DNA of 64,000 bases, taken from assembly GCA_020445605.1 (NCBI GenBank), contig JAGRGH010000006.1, positions 1 to 64,000 on the forward strand, written 5' to 3'. Shown piece after piece: positions 42,379 through 55,997 of the stretch (the stretch's first letter is position 1; each line of letters starts with the position of its first letter). The position numbers and the translations under genes were made by a program. This DNA is from Chromatiales bacterium (GTDB taxonomy: Bacteria > Pseudomonadota > Gammaproteobacteria > JAGRGH01). The notes below the pieces were generated by a model. That model was not told the DNA's origin. It ran no database searches and saw only the letters and a list, made by a program, of their open reading frames with translations.

Positions 42379-43527
42379 TCAGGATGACGTCAACTCGAAG
42401 GGATGCGTGAGGCTTACGCAACGCCCGGCAACTTCGTCGCAAACTTTCGCTTCCAGCTTGTAGGAGCCCAACGGTGTGCCCGCACCGAACGGAACCACGA
42501 GGTTGTTCAGACCCAGTTGCAGATGATCGGCGGGCGGTGACGGCGTCCGCCAGATCTCGACCTGGTGATTTTCAAACACCGGGGTGCCGTTCGGATAGAG
42601 CAGACGAAATGTTGCATTCACGGCCCCGCTCCCATCGTCACCGCTCGTGGCGCCCTGAAAGTGAATGAATCCATTCAGATTCTGGCCGGTATACACGCGA
42701 TCGTCCGAGACCAGCAACGGCGACGGCGCCCCGTGGCGTCGGTTCCACGTCTTCACATAGCGGGCGACATAGAACTGCGTCAGCACCGGATATACCGAGA
42801 AGTGCCGCAGAACCAGGCTCGCACGAAAGCCATCGTTTTCAGCGCTTGCAGTGACCGGCGGTGCATGACGTTTCACCGCGGCCTTGGCCACCTCGATGAA
42901 TCGCTCGCTTTCCAGCCAGTGGAGCTGTGCCTTGACCATACCGTTCACTTCTTCGTAGAAGCGGTCGAGGTCTTCCGGCGGACGCTGGTATTCGCGGTGC
43001 AATGAAACCGCGTCGGCCACGGGATCGTAGGCAAAATCCGTACCGGCACGCTCATCCTCACGTGAAGTCGCCTCATTGAGCGCCGCCGCGAGTTCAACAC
43101 CCGTCAGGCCGTAGTATCCGATCCGCCCGCGTTTCTTGACGAACCGCTCCCAGACGGTCATCGTCCGGCGATTTTCGTTGTAGGTCAGCGAAAGCGGGTT
43201 GTGCTTTCCGAACGGATAGACCACGCCGCGCTCATTGGCCTTCGGCGGATTTGCCCTGATCTTGTCGATCTCCTCCTGCCGTGTGGGCTCGTCCGTCGCG
43301 ATCATGAAGATCTTCATCGCCAGCGGAATGTGCAATCTCCGCGTGGACTCGGTCGCGAAATACAGGGCCAGGTTCTCAACCACCTCCAAGCTGAAACCAC
43401 CACCTGACTTGCCGTCAGCGGCAGTCGAGACCGTGGACAACACGGTGGTCATCCAAAACAACAAAGGCGCACAGATCAATCGTACTAAACTCACGGTTCC
43501 ATGCCGGTTCTCATTCGATAGCAGCAT
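42379..43527 (-). CDS. Exported protein of unknown function
   Basis: 382 residues from the ATG at 43527; an upstream GTG/ATG start at 43572 would overlap the DUF389 gene. Signal peptide: LVRLICAPLLFWMTTVLSTV with cleavage near STAADG. The mature protein is mixed alpha/beta, with a helical middle (VNGMVKAQLHWLESERFIEVAKAAVKRH) and a final beta-sandwich-like domain (FIHFQGATSGDDGSG, NATFRLLYPNGTPVFENHQ, GSYKLEAKVCDEVAGRC). I recognise no family. It may be co-transcribed with the DUF389 gene that lies just upstream. Confidence 0.7.
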   Translation of the reverse strand: MLLSNENRHGTVSLVRLICAPLLFWMTTVLSTVSTAADGKSGGGFSLEVVENLALYFATESTRRLHIPLAMKIFMIATDEPTRQEEIDKIRANPPKANERGVVYPFGKHNPLSLTYNENRRTMTVWERFVKKRGRIGYYGLTGVELAAALNEATSREDERAGTDFAYDPVADAVSLHREYQRPPEDLDRFYEEVNGMVKAQLHWLESERFIEVAKAAVKRHAPPVTASAENDGFRASLVLRHFSVYPVLTQFYVARYVKTWNRRHGAPSPLLVSDDRVYTGQNLNGFIHFQGATSGDDGSGAVNATFRLLYPNGTPVFENHQVEIWRTPSPPADHLQLGLNNLVVPFGAGTPLGSYKLEAKVCDEVAGRCVSLTHPFELTSS

Positions 43528-43540
43528 AGCACCCGCACGC

Positions 43541-44638
43541 TCAGCGACGCGGTACGGGATTGTCGGCGCCATACAGGGGCAAATCGCCAGTTGCAGGCTT
43601 GAACGGATAAATCGTCATTTCATCCGTGCGGATGAACTGAAGTTTCAAATTGACGGGTTTGTCGAGATCAGCCGACACTCGCTCATACAGCGTGCGCAAC
43701 TGAAGCGCGGAAAAGGCGTTATCCGGCGCCTCCAGTTCAACGAACACGAACACATGGTCCGCGAATAACACGGCATCCACACGACGCAGATCGTCCGGAT
43801 GCACCGTCTGGTTGACGGGATAGAGTTCATGCAGAAAATGCTCAACCGTATCCTGTGCCACGTCGTCGACATGCAAGCGCTTCATCGACGCGAACAGGGA
43901 CGGTGCCAACACCGCCAGCAATACGGAGATGCCGAGCATGCCGGGAACGGCGCGCGTCGATTTTCCGTACCCATCGATCAGAAACACGATGCCAGCGCAG
44001 AACATGATTGCGGCGAGGTTTACGGCAAACAGAATGAATGCGCCGGAGGCGACGGACCATTGCTGCGTCGACAGACCAATGCCCGACACACAAAGCGGTG
44101 GGACCAGCGCAACGGCTACCGCGACGCCTGGCAAGGTTTCCGCAACGTCGGGGCGCGTGGCCGCCAGTGTGGCGGCGATCGCCGCGGCGACCGCAACGCC
44201 CAGATCAATCAGCGACGGCTGGGTTCTCGCAAGAATCTCGGAGGTCAGCCCGCGCAGGTCAAACGCAGCTTCGGTGCCGGCAGCGACCAGCAGGGTGATC
44301 GCTATTCCCACAGCGACCGTGATGAACGCCCGCAGCATGAGGCGCGAATTGCCGGTCACCGCGCCATAGGCAAACGCTACGATCGGCTTCATCAGCGGAG
44401 CGATCAACATCGCGCCAATGACCGTGACCGGACTGTCGGCCATCAGACCGAGGGTGGCGATCATGCAGGCGAGCGACAGCACGAGGGCAAAGCGCAAAGA
44501 CAGCGCGGAATTCGCGACCTGCCGCTGCTGCAGGACGGCCTCGGCCTCCAACGCGACCCTCGGCGCCTGACCGTGAGCGATCAGAAAACCCATAAACCCA
44601 CGCAAACCACCGGATGGCGGCGGCGACTCGGCACTCAT
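43541..44638 (-). CDS. DUF389 family membrane protein
   Basis: 365 residues. About eight transmembrane helices include the DUF389 core (SPVTVIGAMLIAPLMKPIVAFAYGAVTGN, VALVPPLCVSGIGLS). A soluble C-terminal domain of about 110 residues follows (HPDDLRRVDAVLFADHVFVFVELEAPD). The function of the family is unsettled. The ATG at 44638 is preferred over an upstream start. The gap 44639-44900 contains no recognisable gene. Confidence 0.85.
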   Translation of the reverse strand: MSAESPPPSGGLRGFMGFLIAHGQAPRVALEAEAVLQQRQVANSALSLRFALVLSLACMIATLGLMADSPVTVIGAMLIAPLMKPIVAFAYGAVTGNSRLMLRAFITVAVGIAITLLVAAGTEAAFDLRGLTSEILARTQPSLIDLGVAVAAAIAATLAATRPDVAETLPGVAVAVALVPPLCVSGIGLSTQQWSVASGAFILFAVNLAAIMFCAGIVFLIDGYGKSTRAVPGMLGISVLLAVLAPSLFASMKRLHVDDVAQDTVEHFLHELYPVNQTVHPDDLRRVDAVLFADHVFVFVELEAPDNAFSALQLRTLYERVSADLDKPVNLKLQFIRTDEMTIYPFKPATGDLPLYGADNPVPRR

Positions 44639-44900
44639 GAGACCCTCCCCCAGCTGGAACCACCCCACCGTCTACCCGAGATCCCTGGCGTCGGCACTCT
44701 GGCCGAGCATCGCGGAATCAGGCGTCGTTATTCGCACCATCTGATAGCCCCAAACCCGCGCAAAAGCAAGGGCCTGGCGGAATCTGCCGACCGAACGAGG
44801 CAGTCAGACTCGGGGCGGGCGGACGGGGGGGCATTCAGCCAGGGTTCAGCCACCCGCGCGTAGCCTGAGGACCATGATTCATGAATACGAGGGCATCGCC

Positions 44901-45482
44901 ATGAAACGCCTGACCGCGATCGCCGCATTGGGCCTGGCCGCCACACTCGGCGGTTGTGCCCACTATTACGACTACGGATATGCGGGCTACGCCTACGACG
45001 ACGGCTACGACCGCGAGTACCTCTACGATGACTATGGGTACGGCTACGGTTATCCGGCCTGGTCCGTCGGCGTCTGGTCCGTCCACACGCCGCACTACGG
45101 GTCAACCATCTACCACGACGACCACCATCGCGACGGAAAAAAGAATCGCCATGACGGCCACCACTCAGACCGTCGCCGGCGCGACCACGACCGTGGCAAA
45201 AAGGATGACCGGCGTTCGGGTCACCGAAGTGATTTTCGTGGCGAGCGCGAACATAAGGGCCGAGACCCCAGCCGGAACGTCTACACCGAGGGCGACTGGG
45301 CGCCCGATCGCCGCCATGTGAAGAAACCTGACGACAACGACAGCGGCAAAAGAATATTCAACCAGATTCACGGTCTGGATGAGCGATCGAAGTCCGCGAA
45401 CGATAGGGGCGGCTCGCGGGATTGGTCGAACCGTTCCTCATCGCGCGATGACGATTACGGCAGACAACGCCGCCGAGACTAG
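44901..45482 (+). CDS. Tyr/Gly-rich, highly charged lipoprotein
   Basis: 193 residues. A lipoprotein signal (MKRLTAIAALGLAATLGGC) places the acylated cysteine at residue 19. Next comes a low-complexity Tyr/Gly/Asp stretch (YYDYGYAGYAYDDGYD), then His/Asp/Arg/Lys-rich sequence to the end, with the more ordered motif YTEGDWAPDRRHVKKPDDND. I know no function; an extracytoplasmic adhesive or metal-binding role is possible. A decayed paralog lies at about 47490-47740 on the same strand. Confidence 0.75.
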   Translation: MKRLTAIAALGLAATLGGCAHYYDYGYAGYAYDDGYDREYLYDDYGYGYGYPAWSVGVWSVHTPHYGSTIYHDDHHRDGKKNRHDGHHSDRRRRDHDRGKKDDRRSGHRSDFRGEREHKGRDPSRNVYTEGDWAPDRRHVKKPDDNDSGKRIFNQIHGLDERSKSANDRGGSRDWSNRSSSRDDDYGRQRRRD

Positions 45483-45524
45483 AACCGACCGTACAGACTT
45501 GCAGTCCCGACGGGCATCCGGCTG

Positions 45525-46361
45525 TCAGGCTGTCGTCTGATTCGAGACGCCGCCGCTGGTTCTGCGCTGGAACGGATCGCGCAGCACGGCCAGCAGCCCG
45601 ATGGCCTCGCCCACGGGCACGTCTTTCACGCCAATGCCCATGCGCGCATGTCCCAACGCCGGCGCAGCCCGGTAGGTGCCAAATAGGCGATCCCATATCG
45701 GTGTGATAGCGGCGAAGTTTGAGTTGGCCTCTTCCATGTCGATCGAATGATGCGTGCGATGTACATCGGGCGTGACGAACACCATCCGCACCAGCGCATC
45801 AACACCTGCTGGGATGTTTACGTTCGCATGCGCAAAAAACGTCATCACCACCGAGAACAGGCCGTATACAGCGACAAGCAGCGGCGGCGCTCCAAGCAGT
45901 ACAACGATCGATAGATCGACGGCGGTGGAAACCACAGCTTCGAGCGGGTGAAACCGCAGCCCCGTGGAAAAGTCGTAGTCCGGGTCGGAGTGATGGATTC
46001 GGTGCAGCCGCCAGAGCACCGGTACCGAATGCAGTAACCGGTGCATCCAGTAGCGGCTGACATCCATCACCACGAGCGAACCCACAACGGCAACAGTCGT
46101 CGGCGCAGCGACATGGTTGAACAGTCCCCAGCCGTTTTCGCGCGCCCAGAGTGCGGCGCCGACCGCAAGAACGGGGAACGCAAGACGGACGATCGCGATG
46201 TCCACAATGGTGACGAGAATGTTCGTGCGCCAGCGCCCCAGCATAGGCGCATTCAACGCTCGTCGCGGCGCAAGGGATTCCAGTATCGCCACGATGCAAA
46301 TCATCGCGAAGTAGAGCAGGAGATAGATCTCCGGCTCGCGCTCGATCAACCAGGTCTCCAT
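45525..46361 (-). CDS. Fatty acid hydroxylase / sterol desaturase-family protein
   Basis: Membrane di-iron enzyme of 278 residues with several transmembrane helices. The histidine motifs are WMHRLLH, HRIHHSD and DVHRTHHS, plus HANVN in the loop between. These ligate the iron pair in hydroxylases acting on lipids. The lipid substrate is unknown. It lies next to the array of tiny PEP-CTERM-like genes on the same strand, 29 bp after the last one. Confidence 0.88.
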   Translation of the reverse strand: METWLIEREPEIYLLLYFAMICIVAILESLAPRRALNAPMLGRWRTNILVTIVDIAIVRLAFPVLAVGAALWARENGWGLFNHVAAPTTVAVVGSLVVMDVSRYWMHRLLHSVPVLWRLHRIHHSDPDYDFSTGLRFHPLEAVVSTAVDLSIVVLLGAPPLLVAVYGLFSVVMTFFAHANVNIPAGVDALVRMVFVTPDVHRTHHSIDMEEANSNFAAITPIWDRLFGTYRAAPALGHARMGIGVKDVPVGEAIGLLAVLRDPFQRRTSGGVSNQTTA

Positions 46362-46390
46362 CCGCTTCGGGCCAGCGCGACCCGCTCAGT

Positions 46391-46552
46391 CTAGCGACGA
46401 CGTTTGATCCGCCAGGCGAGCACGGCAGCCACCGCACCCGCGCCGGCGAGCACGACGACATTGGGTTCGGAAACCGGAATTACCACGCAACTGGCGTAGG
46501 CACTCGCACTGAGACCGAGCGCACCCAACGCCGCGAGAAAACGTACCAACAT
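46391..46552 (-). CDS. Minimal PEP-CTERM-like protein, copy 1 (53 aa)
   Basis: The signal peptide (MLVRFLAALGALGLSASAYA) is followed by seven residues (SCVVIPV), the SEPN motif at 28-31, a hydrophobic Gly/Ala helix, and an RIKRRR tail. Length and motif position are identical to copies 2 and 3. A GGGGGG Shine-Dalgarno precedes the ATG. The tail has the layout of an exosortase sorting signal. This copy alone has a cysteine in the short mature region. Confidence 0.75.
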   Translation of the reverse strand: MLVRFLAALGALGLSASAYASCVVIPVSEPNVVVLAGAGAVAAVLAWRIKRRR

Positions 46553-46611
46553 GGTCTACCCCCCAACCCGCAGGTGATGGGCGCCCGATAACGGAACCGA
46601 GCGCCCGGGAC

Positions 46612-46773
46612 TCAGCGGCGATGCCTGATTCGCCAGGCAAGCACTGCCGCGAGCGCGCCGGCGCCCGCCAGACCGAGGATGTTCGGCTCGGAAACCGGAG
46701 CGCCCCCGTTACCGGCCAAAGTGCTGACGCTGACAACCAGCAGGCCCAGCGCAGAAATGATGCGAATTTTCAT
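46612..46773 (-). CDS. Minimal PEP-CTERM-like protein, copy 2 (53 aa)
   Basis: The signal peptide (MKIRIISALGLLVVSVSTLA) is followed by GNGGAPV, SEPN at residues 28-31, a hydrophobic helix (ILGLAGAGALAAVLAW) and RIRHRR. It lies 59 bp upstream of copy 1 and has a GGGGGA Shine-Dalgarno. Almost nothing would remain between signal-peptidase cleavage and the sorting motif. Confidence 0.78.
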   Translation of the reverse strand: MKIRIISALGLLVVSVSTLAGNGGAPVSEPNILGLAGAGALAAVLAWRIRHRR

Positions 46774-46830
46774 TGCGTTTCCCCCGTGGTGGACGTTCGG
46801 CTTCGGGATACCGTTCAAGACCGATGAGAC

Positions 46831-46992
46831 TTACCGTCGACGCCGGATTCGCCACGCGAGGGCGCCAGCAAGGGCACCCGCGCCGACCAGCCCAAGGATG
46901 CCCGGTTCGGACACCGGAGTAATAACGACGCCCGCGAGGACGCTGCCGCTGGAAAGCAACATGCCCAGCGCCGTGAGAACGCGAATCTTCAT
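46831..46992 (-). CDS. Minimal PEP-CTERM-like protein, copy 3 (53 aa)
   Basis: The signal peptide (MKIRVLTALGMLLSSGSVLA) is followed by GVVITPV, SEPG at residues 28-31, the helix ILGLVGAGALAGALAW and RIRRRR. It is very close to copy 2 and 57 bp upstream of it, with a GGAGGGG Shine-Dalgarno. The spacing and identical length show tandem duplication. Confidence 0.78.
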   Translation of the reverse strand: MKIRVLTALGMLLSSGSVLAGVVITPVSEPGILGLVGAGALAGALAWRIRRRR

Positions 46993-47049
46993 AGCCCCTC
47001 CCGCTCCGCCGCCCGGCAGGCGTCGAAGTTTGTTCGACAATTCAGTTGG

Positions 47050-47199
47050 TTAGCGACGGCGCGAAATACGCCAGATCAGAACGGCCGCGACCGCCCCGAT
47101 CCCGCCCAGCGCCAGTATGTTCGGTTCGGGCACCGCGGCCGAAGTGGCGTGCGCCATCGGTGCAAATACAGCACTCGCTAAAGTCAGTGCCCTTTTCAT
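47050..47199 (-). CDS. Minimal PEP-CTERM-like protein, copy 4 (49 aa)
   Basis: The signal peptide (MKRALTLASAVFAPMAHA) is followed by TSAA, VPEPN, the helix ILALGGIGAVAAVLIW and RISRRR. This copy carries the classic VPEP form of the sorting motif and is the most diverged. It is the first of the array, 57 bp upstream of copy 3. The stretch 47200-47489 beyond it shows no gene, only a GGTGGCT triplet repeat near 47380. Confidence 0.75.
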   Translation of the reverse strand: MKRALTLASAVFAPMAHATSAAVPEPNILALGGIGAVAAVLIWRISRRR

Positions 47200-47489
47200 G
47201 ATGACCCCCCAATGCGGAAATGCTTGCCTGAGGAATCTTAGTCCTGACTCCGGGCCAATTCCAGCCACGGCGAAAGCACCCAGCGGCGAGCGTTATCGCG
47301 TCTGCCCCTTCCCGAGCAGAGCCGGTCCAAAAGCGGGAACCCCGGCAATACGGGCCGCCCTACTCAGCGCACACGGCCGGTGGCTGGTGGCTGGTGGCCG
47401 AGCGCCCGACTCGGCCTGACGTCCTCCTCGCACCCTCGCCGCTGCTCAATTGTTGAACCGGCGTCGCTGACACCGGCAGAGCAGTGGAG

Positions 47490-47740
47490 ACCGATACCGT
47501 CGCAGCCACGGCTACGACCATAGCGGAAGGGGCGTCCGGCGCTAGGACCAGTGCAAAGATATTCGTGGCAAGCGCGAGCAAAAGAGCCCAGACCCAACCC
47601 GAAACTTCTACACCGAGGGCGACTGGGTGCCCGATCGCCGTTATGTTAAGAAACCTGACGACAACGACCACGGCCGCAAAGGATTCAACCAGATTCACGG
47701 GCGCGACGAGCGCGATCTTCAGGACCAAAAAGCGTCAAGC
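47490..47740 (+). pseudogene. Decayed paralog of the Tyr/Gly-rich lipoprotein
   Basis: One frame reads RGKREQKSPDPTRNFYTEGD and continues WVPDRRYVKKPDDNDHG...FNQIHGRDER, clearly matching the end of the gene at 44901-45482. The 5' part with the lipoprotein signal is missing, and a TAG interrupts the frame before RGKRE. The two copies bracket the fatty acid hydroxylase and PEP-CTERM-like array. Confidence 0.7.
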
Positions 47741-47913
47741 AATGGCCGCCCTCGATCACGACCGCCCCGGATTTCGCCCCAACCGGTCATCGAACCCCTG
47801 ATCGCCGAGGCAGCCAACGACGGAGCCGCTAGAAGGAATCCGACTGTAGCCGGCTATCCTCGCTGTCCAGGCGAGCGCTACCATTCTTATCGGCGCGGCC
47901 CGCTAGACGAAAA

Positions 47914-49056
47914 TCAAATCGCCCCCAGTTCGTCCTTTGACTTTTCGTTTGGAACATGTGCAATACCCCACCCATCTTGCTCTCCCCTAATCGGAAACCG
48001 CATTTTGTTATCCTGAATGACGTCGCCGTCATTCAGATTCTCAATTCCTTCCCGAAGCCGCATCCCACGCTCTTGTAGTTCGAGTTCTCGTTCCTCGTTG
48101 CGCAGTCTGTCGCGGACGTTTGCATTCTGGATATAGGCTATACATGCCTCGCCCAAGGCCGTTTTTTCGCTATCCCCCCAATTGAGATATGCCCAGCATA
48201 ACTGACCCGTATCGTCGGTCTCGATGATTGCTGTTACGATTCTTTCAACCGTATCCGAAACCGCTTGAATATGCGCGTCGCTTCTCGAGGAGGCCGTTCC
48301 TATTTCACTGATGGACGAGGTCGTCTCACCAGACGCCGCCATTCCACGCGCATTTTCTATTGCCTTTTCAATTGCCTTTTTATCACTTTCCAAATCAGCA
48401 ATATCCGTTTTTGCTGCTGCCGCTGCGGCCATTTGATCGGTTTTGGCATCCCCCGGACTGCCCGCTGATGCCACCCCCTGAATTGATGATATCTTCCGGT
48501 TTACCAGTTCAAGCTGTGAACGGAGACTCGAAATGGACTTCGCCGCCTCCGCCGACCCTTTGGAATCAAAAGAAATTGTTGGGGTTTTGACTGTGCCTGT
48601 CAGCTGCTCTATTGCCAGAAGAGCTACCATGTACTTCTGATACCGGCGCATCAAGATATCGTACTTTCCGGTATCGAGTGCACCGCTCATGTATCCCTCG
48701 CACAAACGATATAGCGAGTCACGGAGCAACTGAATACTCTGGGTACGAAGACCCACGAATGCGCTGCCTTCCTGCAGGGCGGCAGTGAGCTGAGCCGCGA
48801 CGTTGTTTGGCAGATTTGCCTCGGCCGCAAACTCCGCCGCATAGGCCGAAAGAGAGTCTGGACTTGGTTCCGCACAAACCAGCGTGCGAGCGCTTCCGTC
48901 GGAGTGGACCTGACGGGATGCGAATATCGCACGTTGCTTGATATCGATTAGCGCGCCTTTACCCTCGTCGACATTCAGATCCCGGTGCACGCTGCTTAGG
49001 TTTGCGCACCCCGTAGCTACAAGAAGTATCGACGGCCACAGAACAGTCAGCCTCAT
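47914..49056 (-). CDS. Helical lipoprotein of unknown function
   Basis: 380 residues. The lipoprotein signal is MRLTVLWPSILLVATGC with acylation at C17. The mature protein is mostly helical, with a probable coiled coil in the middle (ISSLRSQLELVNRKISS, DIADLESDKKAIEKAIENA). The end is charged (NEERELELQERGMRLREGIENL). I recognise no family. Several stretches (for example 48340-48420) are clearly more AT-rich than the rest of the window, which suggests recent transfer. The ATG at 49056 directly precedes the lipoprotein signal. Confidence 0.75.
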   Translation of the reverse strand: MRLTVLWPSILLVATGCANLSSVHRDLNVDEGKGALIDIKQRAIFASRQVHSDGSARTLVCAEPSPDSLSAYAAEFAAEANLPNNVAAQLTAALQEGSAFVGLRTQSIQLLRDSLYRLCEGYMSGALDTGKYDILMRRYQKYMVALLAIEQLTGTVKTPTISFDSKGSAEAAKSISSLRSQLELVNRKISSIQGVASAGSPGDAKTDQMAAAAAAKTDIADLESDKKAIEKAIENARGMAASGETTSSISEIGTASSRSDAHIQAVSDTVERIVTAIIETDDTGQLCWAYLNWGDSEKTALGEACIAYIQNANVRDRLRNEERELELQERGMRLREGIENLNDGDVIQDNKMRFPIRGEQDGWGIAHVPNEKSKDELGAI

Positions 49057-49530
49057 TTTTATCCTCTCGATCGCAACAGTGGCGTAGCGCGCGAAACGCC
49101 GACGGAGTTCGCGCAAAGACGGCTGCTTCCTGGTCGGGTTAATCCGCGCACGACGACACTCACGCGACTCGTCACGGATCGAACGACCAAATCGACAGGA
49201 ATACACAATTTCCAACAACGCTGCATGGCGCAGCGCCCCACACGGTTGACATGCATCGTCAGCCCTCCAAGTTCCCAAAACGACCGACGGACTGGTCCCT
49301 GCCGGTCGCACCCATTGCGCCCCCACGCCCCGGGTTATCGCCCGTTTTCCGGGCGACGCTTTTATTGATAGCCCACCGTGTACGGTATGGCAAGAACAAA
49401 TTCTGCCCAGTCACAAATTTGCCTTGCCCAGATATGGGCGGCTGAAGGTGGCTCGGGCATCAGCAGCAGGCGGTCGGCCCGCTGTAAGATTGTGGGTTGT
49501 CCGACCCGCTGGCTTTGAGCCACAACGCGC
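49057..49530. other. Gap without recognisable genes
   Basis: I find no convincing coding sequence, RNA gene or repeat here. The stretch lies between the lipoprotein gene and the uvrA fragment. Confidence 0.5.
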
Positions 49531-49650
49531 ATGCCCACCGGCAAGATCACGCTCCGTAACGTCCGCCAGAACAACCTGAAGGGTCTCGATCTGGAGTTCC
49601 CGCTCGGGCAGTGCGTTGTCGTGTAGACCCGCCCGGGTTCAGGCAATCCG
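49531..49650 (+). pseudogene. Duplicated 5' fragment of uvrA
   Basis: The first 85 bases match the start of the intact uvrA at 50497 with only four or five differences (start MPTGKITLRNVRQNNLKGLD). Similarity then fades, with GTGTAG giving a stop and only scraps of the Walker A region left (GGTTCAGGCAA). It is a leftover of the uvrA 5' end, separated from the real gene by the toxin-antitoxin pair. Confidence 0.8.
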
Positions 49651-49706
49651 CAAGAGGTCACAAGCCTCCGTCAACAGTCTGTTGCCGACGGAATGTCAAC
49701 TGGCCG

Positions 49707-50132
49707 TTATGGGCGGTCCGCAAGCTGAGACAGGTAGTCTGCCGGAGCGAGAGTCTGCACGGTTCCGAATGGGTGCAACACCAGCAGATCGTTGTCGCCC
49801 GAGATGATCGCGGTTGTGTTGCCGCTCAACCCAAGCTCGAGAAATTTGTCATCACGAGGGTCACGGCAGGCCTGTACACGCGTAGTGATGGGTACCACTT
49901 CCACGATACGGCCGAACTTGCGCAGAAATTCCATGCGGTCCTCCAGCGCAATGTAGTGATCGAACCTGGGGCGCGCCAGCACATCCGCCAGCTCCGCCAA
50001 GGTGTCTTCCGAGGCAAGAAGCTGTCCCCGCCGGACAGCCACACCGACCGCCTGAGCCGGAACGCTTTTGGGAAGCAACAGGTGGCTGATGAGGCAGTTG
50101 GTGTCAAATACGAGCCGTGGCCGATCGCTCAT
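49707..50132 (-). CDS. PIN-domain toxin
   Basis: 141 residues of the PIN ribonuclease fold. Acidic metal ligands: D10 in LVFDTNCLISHLL, an acid in LAELADVLARPRF, DPRDDKFLELGL, and SGDNDLLVL near the end. It belongs to the group annotated as putative toxin component of toxin-antitoxin systems. It probably cleaves RNA when free of its antitoxin. Its ATG overlaps the antitoxin stop by 4 bp. Confidence 0.88.
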   Translation of the reverse strand: MSDRPRLVFDTNCLISHLLLPKSVPAQAVGVAVRRGQLLASEDTLAELADVLARPRFDHYIALEDRMEFLRKFGRIVEVVPITTRVQACRDPRDDKFLELGLSGNTTAIISGDNDLLVLHPFGTVQTLAPADYLSQLADRP

Positions 50133-50374
50133 TCAGCCAGCATCTGGGCCAACTTCTCCTCGGTGAGGCCCCGGTTCAGGGCCTGCTCGCCCATTCGCTC
50201 ACAAAAGCGCTCGAAATCCTCGACGCTCAAGCCCCGCAAACGCTGGTATTCCTTCGGTGAGACGAGCACCGCTACTTCGCGATTCTGCCGCCGAATGGTC
50301 ACGGGCTCGGCTTGCGCGGCATCGAGCACTGCGGCCAGCCGCTGTTTCGCTTCTGTTGCGGATACGTAGCGCAT
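50129..50374 (-). CDS. Phd/YefM-family antitoxin
   Basis: 81 residues. The N-terminal DNA-binding part (MRYVSATEAKQRLAAVLDAA, PVTIRRQNREVAVLVSPKEY) is typical of Phd/YefM. The C-terminal helix (EDFERFCERMGEQALNRGL) would bind and block the PIN toxin. It is the first gene of the pair, behind TAGAC-type operator repeats. Confidence 0.88.
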   Translation of the reverse strand: MRYVSATEAKQRLAAVLDAAQAEPVTIRRQNREVAVLVSPKEYQRLRGLSVEDFERFCERMGEQALNRGLTEEKLAQMLAE

Positions 50375-50393
50375 AGTTGGGGCACCCGGAAAC

Positions 50394-50416
50394 TAGACGA
50401 TTTGTCTATTTTAGAC
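50394..50416. promoter_or_regulatory. TAGAC repeats, probable toxin-antitoxin operator
   Basis: TAGAC-gattt-GTCTA at 50394-50408 is a palindrome, and a third TAGAC follows at 50412-50416. They lie 20-42 bp before the antitoxin start, where Phd-type proteins repress their own promoter. Confidence 0.55.
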
Positions 50417-50496
50417 ATTCCAAGCCAGATTTCAAAGACAGGCCTGCGCGATAGACTGATAGGTCGGCTCGGCCGTCAACTTTTCTACCCAACCCC

Positions 50497-55992
<5,496 letters not shown>

Positions 55993-55997
55993 GGCAG

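Noticed and set aside
47370-47400. Three adjacent GGTGGCT units as a possible CRISPR or regulatory repeat
   Set aside because: Too short, with no spacer structure; likely a chance low-complexity run.
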